From: Methylotenera sp.
GTDB taxonomy: Bacteria > Pseudomonadota > Gammaproteobacteria > Burkholderiales > Methylophilaceae
Reading direction: 5' to 3'
DNA: 32,691 bases
Assembly (NCBI GenBank): GCA_025359405.1
Contig: JANYGD010000161.1
Location: 1-32,691 of the forward strand
The notes below the pieces were generated by a model. It did not search any database. It was not told where the DNA came from and saw nothing but the letters and a program-made list of their open reading frames with translations. Shown in pieces: positions 8,229-17,087 of this stretch (position 1 is the stretch's first letter; each line of letters opens with the position of its first letter). The position numbers and the translations under genes were made by a program.

Positions 8229-10379
8229 ATGATGGGAATGAACATGACTAAAATGATGACAAAACTATTTGCATTAATGCTGCTATTCAGCATAGGCTTA
8301 ATGAGTAATCTATATGCGGCAGATGAAGATTTATTGAGCAATAAAATTGAAAGTATTGATTTTTCCGCACTTTCAGGTGGACGCGTCAGCATTCGCATTC
8401 AAATGAAAGAGGCGCTAGCTAATCCGCCAGCGGGCTTTACCCTAAATAACCCTGCAAGAATCGCCTTAGATTTCCCACAAACTGCGAATGGTTTAGCAAA
8501 AAGTAATATTCCAAGTGAACAAGGCGCGCTTAAAAGCGTGTCTTTGGCACAGGCGAAAGATCGCACACGCATGGTGCTAAATTTATCCAGAAACGTAGCT
8601 TATAACACCGTTTTAAGCGGTAAAGATGTGATTATTACTCTGCAAGGCAGCGAGGCTGCCACTGCAAGCACACCTACAGAAACTCGATTTGCAGAAACGA
8701 AAGCTATAGATTCACAAGAGCACGCTATTTCTAACGTTGATTTTGCTCGCGGAAAAAATGGCGAAGGTCGTGTTATTGTTGATTTATCTGATGCCAATAC
8801 GGGCATTAATATTAAACAAAAGGGCAATTTAATTATCGTTGATTTTGTCAATACGGACGTGCCTGCAGAGTTACAACGTCGCCTGAATGTCATCAATTTT
8901 AATACGCCAGTGTTATATGTAGACACCATGAAACAAGGCAAAAATGGCCGTATGGTGATTGAACCTCAGGGTAGCTGGGAGCAATCGGCCTATCAAGCAG
9001 ATAAAAAATTCATTATTGATGTGCACCAAGTGATTGAAGACCCAAATAAACTGGTTAAAGGTTCAAAACCAGGTTATGCAGGTGAAAAACTATCACTCAA
9101 TTTCCAAAATATCGAGGTGCGTTCTGTGCTGCAAGTAATTGCAGATTTTACTGGCTTAAACATCATTGCTAGTGACACTGTCACCGGCAATTTAACTCTA
9201 AGGTTAAAAGATGTGCCTTGGGATCAAGCCATGGATATTATCATGCAAAACAAAGGCCTGGCGATGCGTAAAGTGGGCAACGTAATTACAGTTGCTCCAG
9301 CAGAAGAAGTAGCTGCTAAAGAAAAAGCCCAGTTAGAAGCAAGTAATGCAATTGAAGATTTGGAGTCTTTACGTACTGAGGTATTTACACTCAAATACCA
9401 AAAAGCAGAGGCGTTTAAAAATATTCTTACCGGCTCCAATTCTAGTGGTGGTGCAAGCGGTCAAAGTAAAAGTATCTTATCTAAACGCGGCAGTGCAATG
9501 TGGGATCCACGAACAAATACCTTATTTATACAAGATACGGCAAAAAAACTTGAAGAAATTCAATCAATTATTAATCAGACAGATGTACCTGTAAGACAAG
9601 TCATGATTGAATCACGCTTGGTGATTGCAGATGATAAATTTGGTAAGGAATTAGGTGCTAGATTTGGTATACAGACTCCCACTTCAGGTTCAAAAGGTAA
9701 TGGTCGATTACAAATCGGTGGCACTATAGGAACTCAACAAGTCGCTCCTCAATTATCACCACTAGCTCAAGTTGGAGCAAATGGGAATGGCTTAAATACT
9801 AATTTACCCGTAACAAATGCATTTGGTACAATCGCCTTTAGCTTGTTTAGGTTGCCTGCAGGTTTGCTACTTAACTTAGAGCTTAGTGCGCTTGAGAGTG
9901 ATAAACGTGGCAAGATTGTGTCTAGTCCACGCGTCACAACTGCTAATCAACAAAAAGCTAAGATTGCTCAAGGTGTTGAGATTGCCTATCAAGAGGCATC
10001 TAGTAGCGGTGCAACTACTACCGCTTTTAAAAAGGCAGAGCTTAGTTTAGAGGTGACGCCACAAATTACACCTGACGATAAAATTATTATGGATTTGGAC
10101 GTTAAAAAGGATAGTTTAGGCGCTGTCGCAGTCAACGGTGCCCCAACGATTAATACACAAAATGTACAAACTCAAGTGTTGGTGGCCAATGGCGAAACGG
10201 CGGTACTAGGCGGTATATACGAGCAAATTGAACGTAATGATGTGGACAAAGTGCCTTTCTTTGGCGATTTGCCAATTATAGGAAATGCGTTCAAACATAG
10301 AACCAAGCAAGATGATAAAACGGAGCTGCTCATTTTTATTACACCAAAAATTATGGACGATAGTCTAGGTCTAAGGTAA
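8229..10379 (+). CDS. pilQ: Type IV pilus secretin PilQ
   Basis: PilQ is the outer-membrane channel through which the pilus passes. After a signal peptide ending near LYAA, two AMIN-type beta domains (about 40-130 and 155-260) probably bind peptidoglycan. The short secretin N0/STN domain (about 285-350) and an N1 domain (about 385-455) follow. The C-terminal secretin domain (about 515-712) includes KIVSSPRVTTANQQKAKI, ELSLEVTPQIT and VANGETAVLGGIYE. The length of 716 is typical. The true start could be 8229 or the methionine codon at 8244, which has GGGA six bases ahead. It is the last gene of the pil block, followed by a hairpin terminator at 10432-10463. Confidence 0.96.
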   Translation: MMGMNMTKMMTKLFALMLLFSIGLMSNLYAADEDLLSNKIESIDFSALSGGRVSIRIQMKEALANPPAGFTLNNPARIALDFPQTANGLAKSNIPSEQGALKSVSLAQAKDRTRMVLNLSRNVAYNTVLSGKDVIITLQGSEAATASTPTETRFAETKAIDSQEHAISNVDFARGKNGEGRVIVDLSDANTGINIKQKGNLIIVDFVNTDVPAELQRRLNVINFNTPVLYVDTMKQGKNGRMVIEPQGSWEQSAYQADKKFIIDVHQVIEDPNKLVKGSKPGYAGEKLSLNFQNIEVRSVLQVIADFTGLNIIASDTVTGNLTLRLKDVPWDQAMDIIMQNKGLAMRKVGNVITVAPAEEVAAKEKAQLEASNAIEDLESLRTEVFTLKYQKAEAFKNILTGSNSSGGASGQSKSILSKRGSAMWDPRTNTLFIQDTAKKLEEIQSIINQTDVPVRQVMIESRLVIADDKFGKELGARFGIQTPTSGSKGNGRLQIGGTIGTQQVAPQLSPLAQVGANGNGLNTNLPVTNAFGTIAFSLFRLPAGLLLNLELSALESDKRGKIVSSPRVTTANQQKAKIAQGVEIAYQEASSSGATTTAFKKAELSLEVTPQITPDDKIIMDLDVKKDSLGAVAVNGAPTINTQNVQTQVLVANGETAVLGGIYEQIERNDVDKVPFFGDLPIIGNAFKHRTKQDDKTELLIFITPKIMDDSLGLR

Positions 10380-10382
10380 TTG

Positions 10383-10402
10383 AAAGTAAAGTAAAGTAAA
10401 GT
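10383..10402. repeat. Four tandem AAAGT units
   Basis: AAAGT is repeated four times exactly just after the pilQ stop. It is noncoding, so length change here would not alter a reading frame. Confidence 0.8.
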
Positions 10403-10431
10403 CGAACCTGACAGAACGCTCGCTTTGCCTT

Positions 10432-10463
10432 AAAATGCCTATCATTACTGATAGGCATTTTTT
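10432..10463 (+). terminator. Intrinsic terminator after pilQ
   Basis: AAAATGCCTATC (10432-10443) pairs perfectly with GATAGGCATTTT (10450-10461) around the loop ATTACT, and a T-run extends to 10463. The 12-bp stem ends only four bases before the aroK start, so it either ends pil transcription or tunes read-through into aroK. Confidence 0.85.
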
Positions 10464-10466
10464 ATT

Positions 10467-11003
10467 GTGGCCAAGAATATTGTGAAAGACAATTCGAGCA
10501 ACATTTTTTTTATTGGCTTGATGGGTGCTGGTAAAACCACTATTGGCAAATTGCTAGCTAAACACTTGGGCAAAACCTTTTACGATACTGATCATGAAAT
10601 AGAGAAACGCACGGGAGTAAAAATCCCGGTTATTTTTGAATTAGAGGGCGAAGCGGGCTTTCGCAAGCGCGAAACAGCGGTTATTCAAGACCTCACTAAA
10701 CTAAAAAATATTGTGATGGCGACGGGTGGTGGCGCGGTGATTGCGGAAGAAAATCGGAAGTTGCTGCAAACCAATGGCACCGTGATTTACCTGCGTGCTA
10801 ATGTAAATGAACTTTGGCACAGAACACGTAACGATAAACATCGGCCATTACTGCAAAACGTGGATATTCGCGCTAAACTAGAGCTGCTCTATGCCGAGCG
10901 TAATCCGCTTTATACGCAAACCGCCACCTTAATTTTCGATACGGGTAATCAGCCCGTAGTACATATACTTAACCAAATTGAAAAAGCGTTAACAGAAAAC
11001 TAA
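10467..11003 (+). CDS. aroK: Shikimate kinase
   Basis: Shikimate kinase phosphorylates shikimate at O3 using ATP, the fifth step to chorismate. It has 178 residues with P-loop GLMGAGKTT (17-25), the shikimate-binding aspartate region FYDTDHEIE (38-46), FRKRE (65-69) and the GGG loop in ATGGGAV (87-89), plus the lid NDKHRPLL. The proposed GTG start at 10467 has its weak ribosome site inside the upstream terminator stem. GTG 10482 is a possible shorter start. aroB begins 8 bases downstream, so aroK-aroB-dgt read as one operon. Confidence 0.95.
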   Translation: MAKNIVKDNSSNIFFIGLMGAGKTTIGKLLAKHLGKTFYDTDHEIEKRTGVKIPVIFELEGEAGFRKRETAVIQDLTKLKNIVMATGGGAVIAEENRKLLQTNGTVIYLRANVNELWHRTRNDKHRPLLQNVDIRAKLELLYAERNPLYTQTATLIFDTGNQPVVHILNQIEKALTEN

Positions 11004-11011
11004 CAGAACTT

Positions 11012-12094
11012 ATGATACAAACTTTACAAGTAGCCCTTGGTGACCGCACTTACCCAATTCATATTGGGTCTGGGCTAATTTCGCAAGCTGATTTAATTCT
11101 GCCGCATCTAAAACGTAAGCAAGTGGCGATTATTACTAATACAACTGTGGCACCATTATATATCTCAAAACTTGCTCAGCCATTGCGCGATGCGGGTGTG
11201 AGCGTGATTGAAATTATTTTGCCCGATGGTGAAGCTTATAAAAATAGCGAAACGCTTAATTTAATTTACGATGCCTTGCTTAAAAATCGCTGCGAGCGTA
11301 GCACCACATTAATAGCGCTGGGCGGCGGTGTGATTGGCGATTTAACAGGCTACGCTGCGGCAACTTATTTGCGCGGAGTCCCGTTCATTCAAATCCCTAC
11401 TACCTTGCTATCGCAAGTAGATTCTAGTGTCGGTGGCAAAACTGGCATCAATCATCCGCTGGGTAAAAACATGATTGGCGCGTTTTATCAGCCTAAACTG
11501 GTGTTAGCAGATATTGATACGCTGCAAACTTTGCCAAAGCGTGAGCTTTCAGCTGGTGTGGCAGAAGTGATTAAATACGGCTTGATTCGTGATACCGATT
11601 TTTTCGATTGGCTGGAAACCAATATCCAGCTGCTCATGAGTTTGGATGGGGCGGTGACGACGTACGCCATTTATCGTTCATGCAAAAACAAAGCAGAGGT
11701 AGTCGTGGCGGACGAGCATGAAGCGGGCGAACGTGCTCTGCTAAATTTGGGCCACACTTTTGGCCATGCGATAGAGAACGCCATGGGCTATGGCGTGTGG
11801 CTGCATGGTGAGGCGGTGGCCGCAGGTACCATGCTGGCGGCGGAATTATCGCAACGCATGGGTTGGTTAAGCGCAATTGAATTGAAACGCATGCATGCCT
11901 TGCTAACCGCATCCAGCTTGCCTGTCAGGGCACCTAATTTGGGGGTAGAGAAGTACCTCGATTTAATGGGAATGGACAAAAAAGTAGTGGATGGCAAAAT
12001 CAGGTTGGTATTGCAGCAAGGCATAGGAAAAGCGGTGATTAGCAGCGATTATGATGTGAATATGCTCAAACAAACCTTAGAAGCAATTACCTGA
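11012..12094 (+). CDS. aroB: 3-dehydroquinate synthase
   Basis: AroB converts DAHP to 3-dehydroquinate, the second shikimate-pathway step, with NAD and a divalent metal. It has 360 residues. The NAD-binding region shows LPDGEAYKN and [13 protein letters not shown], followed by [19 protein letters not shown]. The metal ligands are expected in EVIKYG, in HTFGHAIE and in the WLHGEAV segment, all present. It lies between aroK (8-base gap) and dgt (4-base gap). Confidence 0.96.
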   Translation: MIQTLQVALGDRTYPIHIGSGLISQADLILPHLKRKQVAIITNTTVAPLYISKLAQPLRDAGVSVIEIILPDGEAYKNSETLNLIYDALLKNRCERSTTLIALGGGVIGDLTGYAAATYLRGVPFIQIPTTLLSQVDSSVGGKTGINHPLGKNMIGAFYQPKLVLADIDTLQTLPKRELSAGVAEVIKYGLIRDTDFFDWLETNIQLLMSLDGAVTTYAIYRSCKNKAEVVVADEHEAGERALLNLGHTFGHAIENAMGYGVWLHGEAVAAGTMLAAELSQRMGWLSAIELKRMHALLTASSLPVRAPNLGVEKYLDLMGMDKKVVDGKIRLVLQQGIGKAVISSDYDVNMLKQTLEAIT

Positions 12095-12098
12095 CTAA

Positions 12099-13217
12099 AT
12101 GCTTGCACCATACGCCGCCAATCCTGAAAACTCGCTTGGTCGCCAGCACCAAGAGCCGCCATCACCGCATCGCAACGCTTTTCAGCGCGATCGTGATCGT
12201 ATTATTCACTCTACCGCGTTTCGTCGTTTAGAATACAAAACGCAAGTATTTGTGAACCATGAAGGTGATTTATTTCGCACGCGCTTAACGCATAGCCTAG
12301 AAGTCGCACAGCTCGCACGCGGCATCGCGCGTACGCTCAATTTACATGAAGATTTAACAGAGGCCATCGCGCTGGCGCACGATCTCGGTCATACGCCATT
12401 TGGCCACGCCGGGCAAGATGCGCTAAACGACTGCATGCGGGACTTTGGCGGTTTTGAGCATAATTTGCAGTCATTGCGTGTGGTGGAAAAACTTGAGCAG
12501 CGCTATGCCGAATTTGATGGCTTAAACCTCACTTTTGAGCTGCGCGAAGGCATTTTAAAACATTGTTCTATCAAAAACGCTAAGCAAATTGGTGATGTAG
12601 GTTTGCGTTTTATTAACAAAACCAACCCAAGTTTAGAAGCACAGGTGACTAATTTTGCCGATGAAATTGCCTATAATAATCATGATATTGATGATGGCTT
12701 GCGTTCCGGCTTAATTACTATCGAACAGCTGCAAAGTGTTGAGCTATTTGTCTTGCAGCTCGATATTGTAAAAAGCAAATATCCAAAACTTGAGCAAAAA
12801 CGGCTAATTCACGAAACCATACGCCGCATGATTAACGTGCTGGTGGTAGATTTATGTACACAAAGTGCAAAAAGCATTGCACAGCTAAATCCGCAAAACA
12901 TACAAGATATTCGCCAAGCGCCTTATTTGGTGAGCTTTAGCGAAGACATGATGGCAAAAAATCATGCGCTGAAACAGTTTTTACGCAAAAATTTATATCA
13001 GCATTACAAAGTTAACCGCATGAGCGCCAAAGCGGAGCGCATTATTCGCGAGCTATTTACGGTGTTTTTGAATGATATAGGCTTGATGCCGCACGAGTTT
13101 CAGCAATATGCTAAAGAAGATAGAGCCCGTGCCGTGGCGGATTATATTGCTGGTATGACCGATAGGTTCGCCATACGTGAGCACCGCAGGTTATTTGCAG
13201 TAGAAGAATATTTGTAA
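12099..13217 (+). CDS. dgt: Deoxyguanosinetriphosphate triphosphohydrolase-like dNTPase
   Basis: This HD-domain enzyme hydrolyses dNTPs to the deoxynucleoside and triphosphate, helping to balance nucleotide pools. The N-terminal FQRDRDRIIHSTAFRRL segment and H65 ahead of the HD pair (H94-D95 in ALAHDLGHTPFGH) are diagnostic, with the fourth ligand probably in ADEIAYNNHD. At 372 residues it belongs to the shorter dgt-like group rather than the roughly 500-residue E. coli type. It ends one base from the convergent sulfotransferase gene. No terminator is visible between them. Confidence 0.93.
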   Translation: MLAPYAANPENSLGRQHQEPPSPHRNAFQRDRDRIIHSTAFRRLEYKTQVFVNHEGDLFRTRLTHSLEVAQLARGIARTLNLHEDLTEAIALAHDLGHTPFGHAGQDALNDCMRDFGGFEHNLQSLRVVEKLEQRYAEFDGLNLTFELREGILKHCSIKNAKQIGDVGLRFINKTNPSLEAQVTNFADEIAYNNHDIDDGLRSGLITIEQLQSVELFVLQLDIVKSKYPKLEQKRLIHETIRRMINVLVVDLCTQSAKSIAQLNPQNIQDIRQAPYLVSFSEDMMAKNHALKQFLRKNLYQHYKVNRMSAKAERIIRELFTVFLNDIGLMPHEFQQYAKEDRARAVADYIAGMTDRFAIREHRRLFAVEEYL

Positions 13218-13218
13218 C

Positions 13219-15243
13219 TTAACTTTTAAGAGTTTGTATCAGCGGCTCTAAAAAGGCCTCGTAATTTTTCCAACGCTGTACCGATGTCTTATAAATTGGC
13301 TGCCTTACTTGCCAATGCGATGCAGTTTTAACTGACCGTTCTAATTTGTGCGGCGCCAAGCAAGCATCGTCCCATTCTAAGCCAATATGTGCAATTAATT
13401 TGCGCGACCAAAATTCAGGGTCAGCAATGGTGTTTTCATAGTTAATATCCATAATGCGCCCCGGCAATACTTCATGCCAATGCCGCATAATGCGTTGATA
13501 TTGTTGGTAGTGCAAGCCTAAATTACTAAGATCAAAAGCGTATGGATGGCCGTCGCCGAAATTCTGAAAGAAAATAGATAAGCACGTGTCAATCGGGTCG
13601 CGGATGGTGTGAATAATTTTTACATTGGGGAACAACAAAGCAATCAAGCCCACATTTAAAAAATTGTGCGGCATTTTGTCGGTAATGTGACGGGAGTGAG
13701 TGTCTGGCCCTGCAATTTTTCGTAAAATACATTCATACATCATGGCGATATTTTTTGCCTGCACAGGTAACATCTCTTGTAAACACTCGGGATATTTGGT
13801 CATAGTGCCGAGCCTGATAGGCAATGAATCAGGCGCATCATCCCAAAATGCTACTTCACCTGCGCCAATAACATCTGGGTGGCTAGAAATAATTTGTTCT
13901 GTTAAGGTGATGCCAGAGCGTGGCATGCCTACTATCACAACGGATAATTTGCTCTCCGTGCCTAAATGGCGATGCTGGTCAAAAAAGCTAGCATTAAAAA
14001 ATTCTATTAACTTAGAAAATTTAGCCTTATCTTCTTCTTTGTCATAAACTAATTTGTCATAAGCTAAGGTTTCATTTTTAAGGGCATTACTAATTGCAAA
14101 ATGTTTAAAGGCAGCGGCATAATTTTTTTGGTCATCATAAATTTTCCCGAGTGCAAAATTAGCATTAATTTTGCTTTGTTCATCTAGATTTTCTTGGTTT
14201 AAACATTTAAGTAAGCTTTCAGCGAGTCCGTCATTAGTAGTTGATTTCTTGATACTAGATAGTAATGTGTAGCCTTTGGGTTGATTTCCATCCAAAGCAA
14301 TAATCCTGTTGGCCGTATCAATGGCAGCATCTAACTTGCCTGCTTCTTGATAAGCTTGCCCTAAACAACTTAAAGCAGATAAACGGTCTGGGTCTTTTTG
14401 TAGCACAGCATTAAATCGTTCTACAGCAGCTTCAGTATTGCCCATGCCCAAGTAGGTTTGCCCTAGCCGATGAAAGATACCAAGGTTTTGTGGCGATAGT
14501 TGCTCCGCTCGTTTAAAACATTCAAGCGCTTCATCATGGTAGTGGCTTTTAAGTAAGTAAGCTCCGTATAAAGCAAATCCATCTAGGTAATTAGGATCAC
14601 TTTCACAAGTTAGATGATACTGAAGTTCAGCTTCGTAGTCTAAAGAAGCCTTTTCTAATATATTAGCAAAGCACAATCTATACTCGGCTTGTTTTGGTGC
14701 CAAGCCTGTGGCGCTTTCTAGGCAATCCAGTGCTCGGTTGTAATCTTCCACTTCTGCATAAGTCACACCCAATACGTGAAAAGCCCTGGCATTTTTTTTA
14801 TCAAGGTTTAGTGCTTGTTGCAAACAAGCAATCGCCGCCTCATAATTTTTCAGCACACGGTACGCAATGCCACAGTTAATGTGTGTATCTACTAATTTTG
14901 GGTCAAGCTTTAATGCACTTTGGTAATGCTTAATTGCCTCATCATAATGCTGTTGCTCATATAGGCTGTTGGCTAAATTATGGTGTGTGTGGGCATGGTT
15001 TGGGTTGGCCTTTAGCACCACTTTAAATTGTACTGTAGCCTTAGCATATTGCTTGCTGGCAGCATAAGCAAATGCAAGCGCATTTTGTGCCTCAATAATA
15101 TTAGGGCCTTTTTTTAATACCTCTAAAAAGTGTTTTTCGGCTTGGCTAAAAAGGCCTAGCTGCATGGCCCGTTGCCCTTGTTGCAATGTATCGGAGATAA
15201 GTTTGAGTTGTTGTTGCGAATACTGTTTCATCTTGAAATGCAA
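13219..15243 (-). CDS. TPR-repeat sulfotransferase
   Basis: This is a 674-residue soluble protein without a signal peptide. Residues 16-390 form about ten tetratricopeptide repeats, with characteristic endings such as LKLDPK, LAPKQ and LQKDPD, probably binding a protein partner. Residues 433-674 form a P-loop sulfotransferase domain. The PAPS 5'-phosphosulfate loop is VGMPRSGITLTEQIISSHP (438-456), and the 3'-phosphate motif is IRDPIDTCLSIF (547-558, with R548 and S556). The first motif usually reads PRSGTT, so I445 replaces a threonine. The C-terminal half resembles tyrosylprotein-type sulfotransferases. The start could instead be the methionine at codon 5. It lies back to back with a porin and near cysC, which makes its PAPS donor. 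The acceptor is unknown. Confidence 0.88.
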   Translation of the reverse strand: MHFKMKQYSQQQLKLISDTLQQGQRAMQLGLFSQAEKHFLEVLKKGPNIIEAQNALAFAYAASKQYAKATVQFKVVLKANPNHAHTHHNLANSLYEQQHYDEAIKHYQSALKLDPKLVDTHINCGIAYRVLKNYEAAIACLQQALNLDKKNARAFHVLGVTYAEVEDYNRALDCLESATGLAPKQAEYRLCFANILEKASLDYEAELQYHLTCESDPNYLDGFALYGAYLLKSHYHDEALECFKRAEQLSPQNLGIFHRLGQTYLGMGNTEAAVERFNAVLQKDPDRLSALSCLGQAYQEAGKLDAAIDTANRIIALDGNQPKGYTLLSSIKKSTTNDGLAESLLKCLNQENLDEQSKINANFALGKIYDDQKNYAAAFKHFAISNALKNETLAYDKLVYDKEEDKAKFSKLIEFFNASFFDQHRHLGTESKLSVVIVGMPRSGITLTEQIISSHPDVIGAGEVAFWDDAPDSLPIRLGTMTKYPECLQEMLPVQAKNIAMMYECILRKIAGPDTHSRHITDKMPHNFLNVGLIALLFPNVKIIHTIRDPIDTCLSIFFQNFGDGHPYAFDLSNLGLHYQQYQRIMRHWHEVLPGRIMDINYENTIADPEFWSRKLIAHIGLEWDDACLAPHKLERSVKTASHWQVRQPIYKTSVQRWKNYEAFLEPLIQTLKS

Positions 15244-15330
15244 TTTGTATAATCAGATGCGAAGTTTACCTTAAAATTAATCCTGTTGCGATTTGCTTAG
15301 CGACATGGCGCATGTTAGGCGCTGTTTCTG

Positions 15331-15400
15331 TCATTGCGGGTTCGACCCGCAATCTCGTGAAAAGTAAACAAGACCCTGAATCAAGTGCAGGGTGACGGTC
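15331..15400. repeat. Palindromic REP-like repeat unit, second copy
   Basis: The first hairpin is ATTGCGGGT / ACCCGCAAT (15333-15341 / 15345-15353). The second is ACCCTG / CAGGGT (15373-15378 / 15388-15393), around a loop that contains TCAAG, and it is followed by GAC. The second hairpin matches the end of the unit at 1840-1903 in layout, loop and flanking GAC, but with different stem bases. Confidence 0.7.
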
Positions 15401-15532
15401 ACGATGTTGCGCAATTACAACATTCACTTAAAACTGTCACAAAAAGCCACAAATAGCTTGCCCTTAAAAGCTACCTTTTGGCATACTTGCTAAACCTTCT
15501 TAGTAAATAAATGTAAGTTGTTTTATTGGAAG

Positions 15533-15544
15533 AGTTCGCGAACT
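15533..15544. promoter_or_regulatory. Perfect palindrome, possible operator upstream of porin
   Basis: AGTTCGCGAACT is an exact 12-base inverted repeat, 133 bases ahead of the porin start. It could bind a dimeric regulator. No regulator is assigned. Confidence 0.35.
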
Positions 15545-15676
15545 TTCTCGTTTTTGTAGCAAAGTAAGTATTAAGCCAGCAGTGGTTAAAATAAAAGCTA
15601 AGTTTCAAAAATGAGGGTAATTTTAGTAGTAAATTTAGTAATAAACTTTTTTAGAAACAAAATCTTGGAGATTTAT

Positions 15677-16933
15677 ATGAAAACGAAATTAAGTTTAGCA
15701 GTTGCAGCAGCTTTACTAGCTGGTGCTTCAAGCGCAAACGCTGGCATCATGATTCCAGCTGGCGATTGGACATTGGACATTGGTGGCGTTGTAAACGCTT
15801 ACTACACATCAACACGTCATTCAGGCGGTAGTGTTGGTTTAGCAGGTGGTAACGCCACAGGCCAATCAACAGAGTCAAATATCACAACAGGTTTGTTACC
15901 TAACTACCTATCAGTTTCTGGCAAAACTCGCCAAAACGATTTAGATGTTGGTTTCACCATCAGCATTAACCCGGGTGTGTCAACAACAGCATCTGGTAAA
16001 CAATCAGCTCAACAAGAAAACCGTCAAGCGTTCTTAACATTTGGCGACAAATCATGGGGTTCTATCAAATTAGGTAAAGACTTAGGCATTTATGCTTCAG
16101 ACGCTATCTTGAACGACATGACATTGTTAGGCGTAGGTTCTGGTGCTGGTTTCTTGGCCGGTAACACAACTACTCTAGGCCGCATTGGTACTGGTTTTAT
16201 GTATGCTGACTGGAAAGCTCAAGCAGCTTACTCATCACCAAACTGGAATGGCTTGAGCTTTACAGCAGGTGTAACACAAGCGTGGAATGTACAAGGTGCT
16301 ACTTCTACTGCTGCTGTAGGCGGTAGTGCGCATAGTTCAGGCCGTGGTGGTTCATCACCAGCGTTCGAAGGTAAAGCAAGCTACGAGTGGGCTGGCGACT
16401 TTGGCGGTAAAGTATGGGTTTCTGGTATTTCACAAAAAGTTAAAGGTTTGAGCAATACCAATACAGGCGCACCAGTTAATACTGTTACACAAACATCTGA
16501 TACTGCAAACGCATGGGATATTGGTGGTACAGTAAACGTGGCTGGTTTTGGTTTAACTGGTTACTACGGTCAAGGTTCTGGTCTGGGCACTACAGTGCAG
16601 TTTGCTCAGGGTTTTGATTCTACTGGTAAGTCACGTGATTCAGATGACTGGTACGTACAAGGTACTTACACAATTCCAACTGTAGGTACTAAAATTGGCT
16701 TAAGCTACGGTGAGTCAAATCTTGATGGTAACGCGACAGATGCATTTAAATCTCAACAAAACAAAATGTGGACTGTTGGTGCTTATCACCCAATCACCAA
16801 GCACTTAAACTTAGTGGCTGAGTACTCAGATGTTAAAGGCAAAGTTGACAATAACGCTACAACAAACCCAACCGGTGCTAATGCAAATGGTAAATCTAGA
16901 ACCATTGCTTTAGGCGCTATCTTGTTCTTCTAG
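15677..16933 (+). CDS. Outer-membrane porin
   Basis: This is a Gram-negative general-porin-like beta barrel. From ATG 15677 the protein has 418 residues and a clean signal peptide of 22, with a KTK N-terminus, a hydrophobic core and cleavage after SANA before GIMIPAG. The ATG has GGAG at 15667-15670. An in-frame ATG at 15611 would add 22 residues that spoil the signal peptide, so I reject it. The mature chain alternates short polar/aromatic strands with glycine/asparagine/serine-rich loops and ends in ALGAILFF, with the terminal phenylalanine typical of outer-membrane proteins. It probably moves small solutes across the outer membrane. Codon use is strongly biased, consistent with high expression, and a strong terminator follows. 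Confidence 0.92.
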   Translation: MKTKLSLAVAAALLAGASSANAGIMIPAGDWTLDIGGVVNAYYTSTRHSGGSVGLAGGNATGQSTESNITTGLLPNYLSVSGKTRQNDLDVGFTISINPGVSTTASGKQSAQQENRQAFLTFGDKSWGSIKLGKDLGIYASDAILNDMTLLGVGSGAGFLAGNTTTLGRIGTGFMYADWKAQAAYSSPNWNGLSFTAGVTQAWNVQGATSTAAVGGSAHSSGRGGSSPAFEGKASYEWAGDFGGKVWVSGISQKVKGLSNTNTGAPVNTVTQTSDTANAWDIGGTVNVAGFGLTGYYGQGSGLGTTVQFAQGFDSTGKSRDSDDWYVQGTYTIPTVGTKIGLSYGESNLDGNATDAFKSQQNKMWTVGAYHPITKHLNLVAEYSDVKGKVDNNATTNPTGANANGKSRTIALGAILFF

Positions 16934-16980
16934 AATTAAGCGCAGGGTTAACCCTGTGTTAGTTTAAGAAAGACAAAACT

Positions 16981-17009
16981 AAAAACGGCAACTTCGGTTG
17001 CCGTTTTTT
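16981..17009 (+). terminator. Intrinsic terminator after porin
   Basis: AAAAACGGCAAC (16981-16992) and GTTGCCGTTTTT (16997-17008) form a 12-bp stem with a stable TTCG tetraloop and a T-tail. It separates the porin transcript from cysC. Confidence 0.92.
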
Positions 17010-17087
17010 ATTGATTAAACTTATATTGATAAAACTTGGCAATTCACTTATATTCAATTTAACAAATTTACAAAATGTATAAAAATA

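Larger units (their letters stand above)
15244..15676. other. Divergent region between TPR-sulfotransferase and porin
   Basis: This 433-base spacer has no credible gene. It contains a REP-like repeat at 15331-15400, a perfect 12-base palindrome at 15533-15544, and an AT-rich leader ahead of the porin. Porin and sulfotransferase promoters must lie here, but I could not pick one with confidence. Confidence 0.6.

Noticed and set aside
10383-10402. Phase-variable repeat (AAAGT)x4
   Set aside because: It is noncoding, short and after the pilQ stop, so slippage would not switch a gene.
15611-15676. Longer N-terminus for the porin starting at ATG 15611
   Set aside because: It adds 22 residues ahead of a clean signal peptide and has no ribosome site, while ATG 15677 has GGAG at the right distance.
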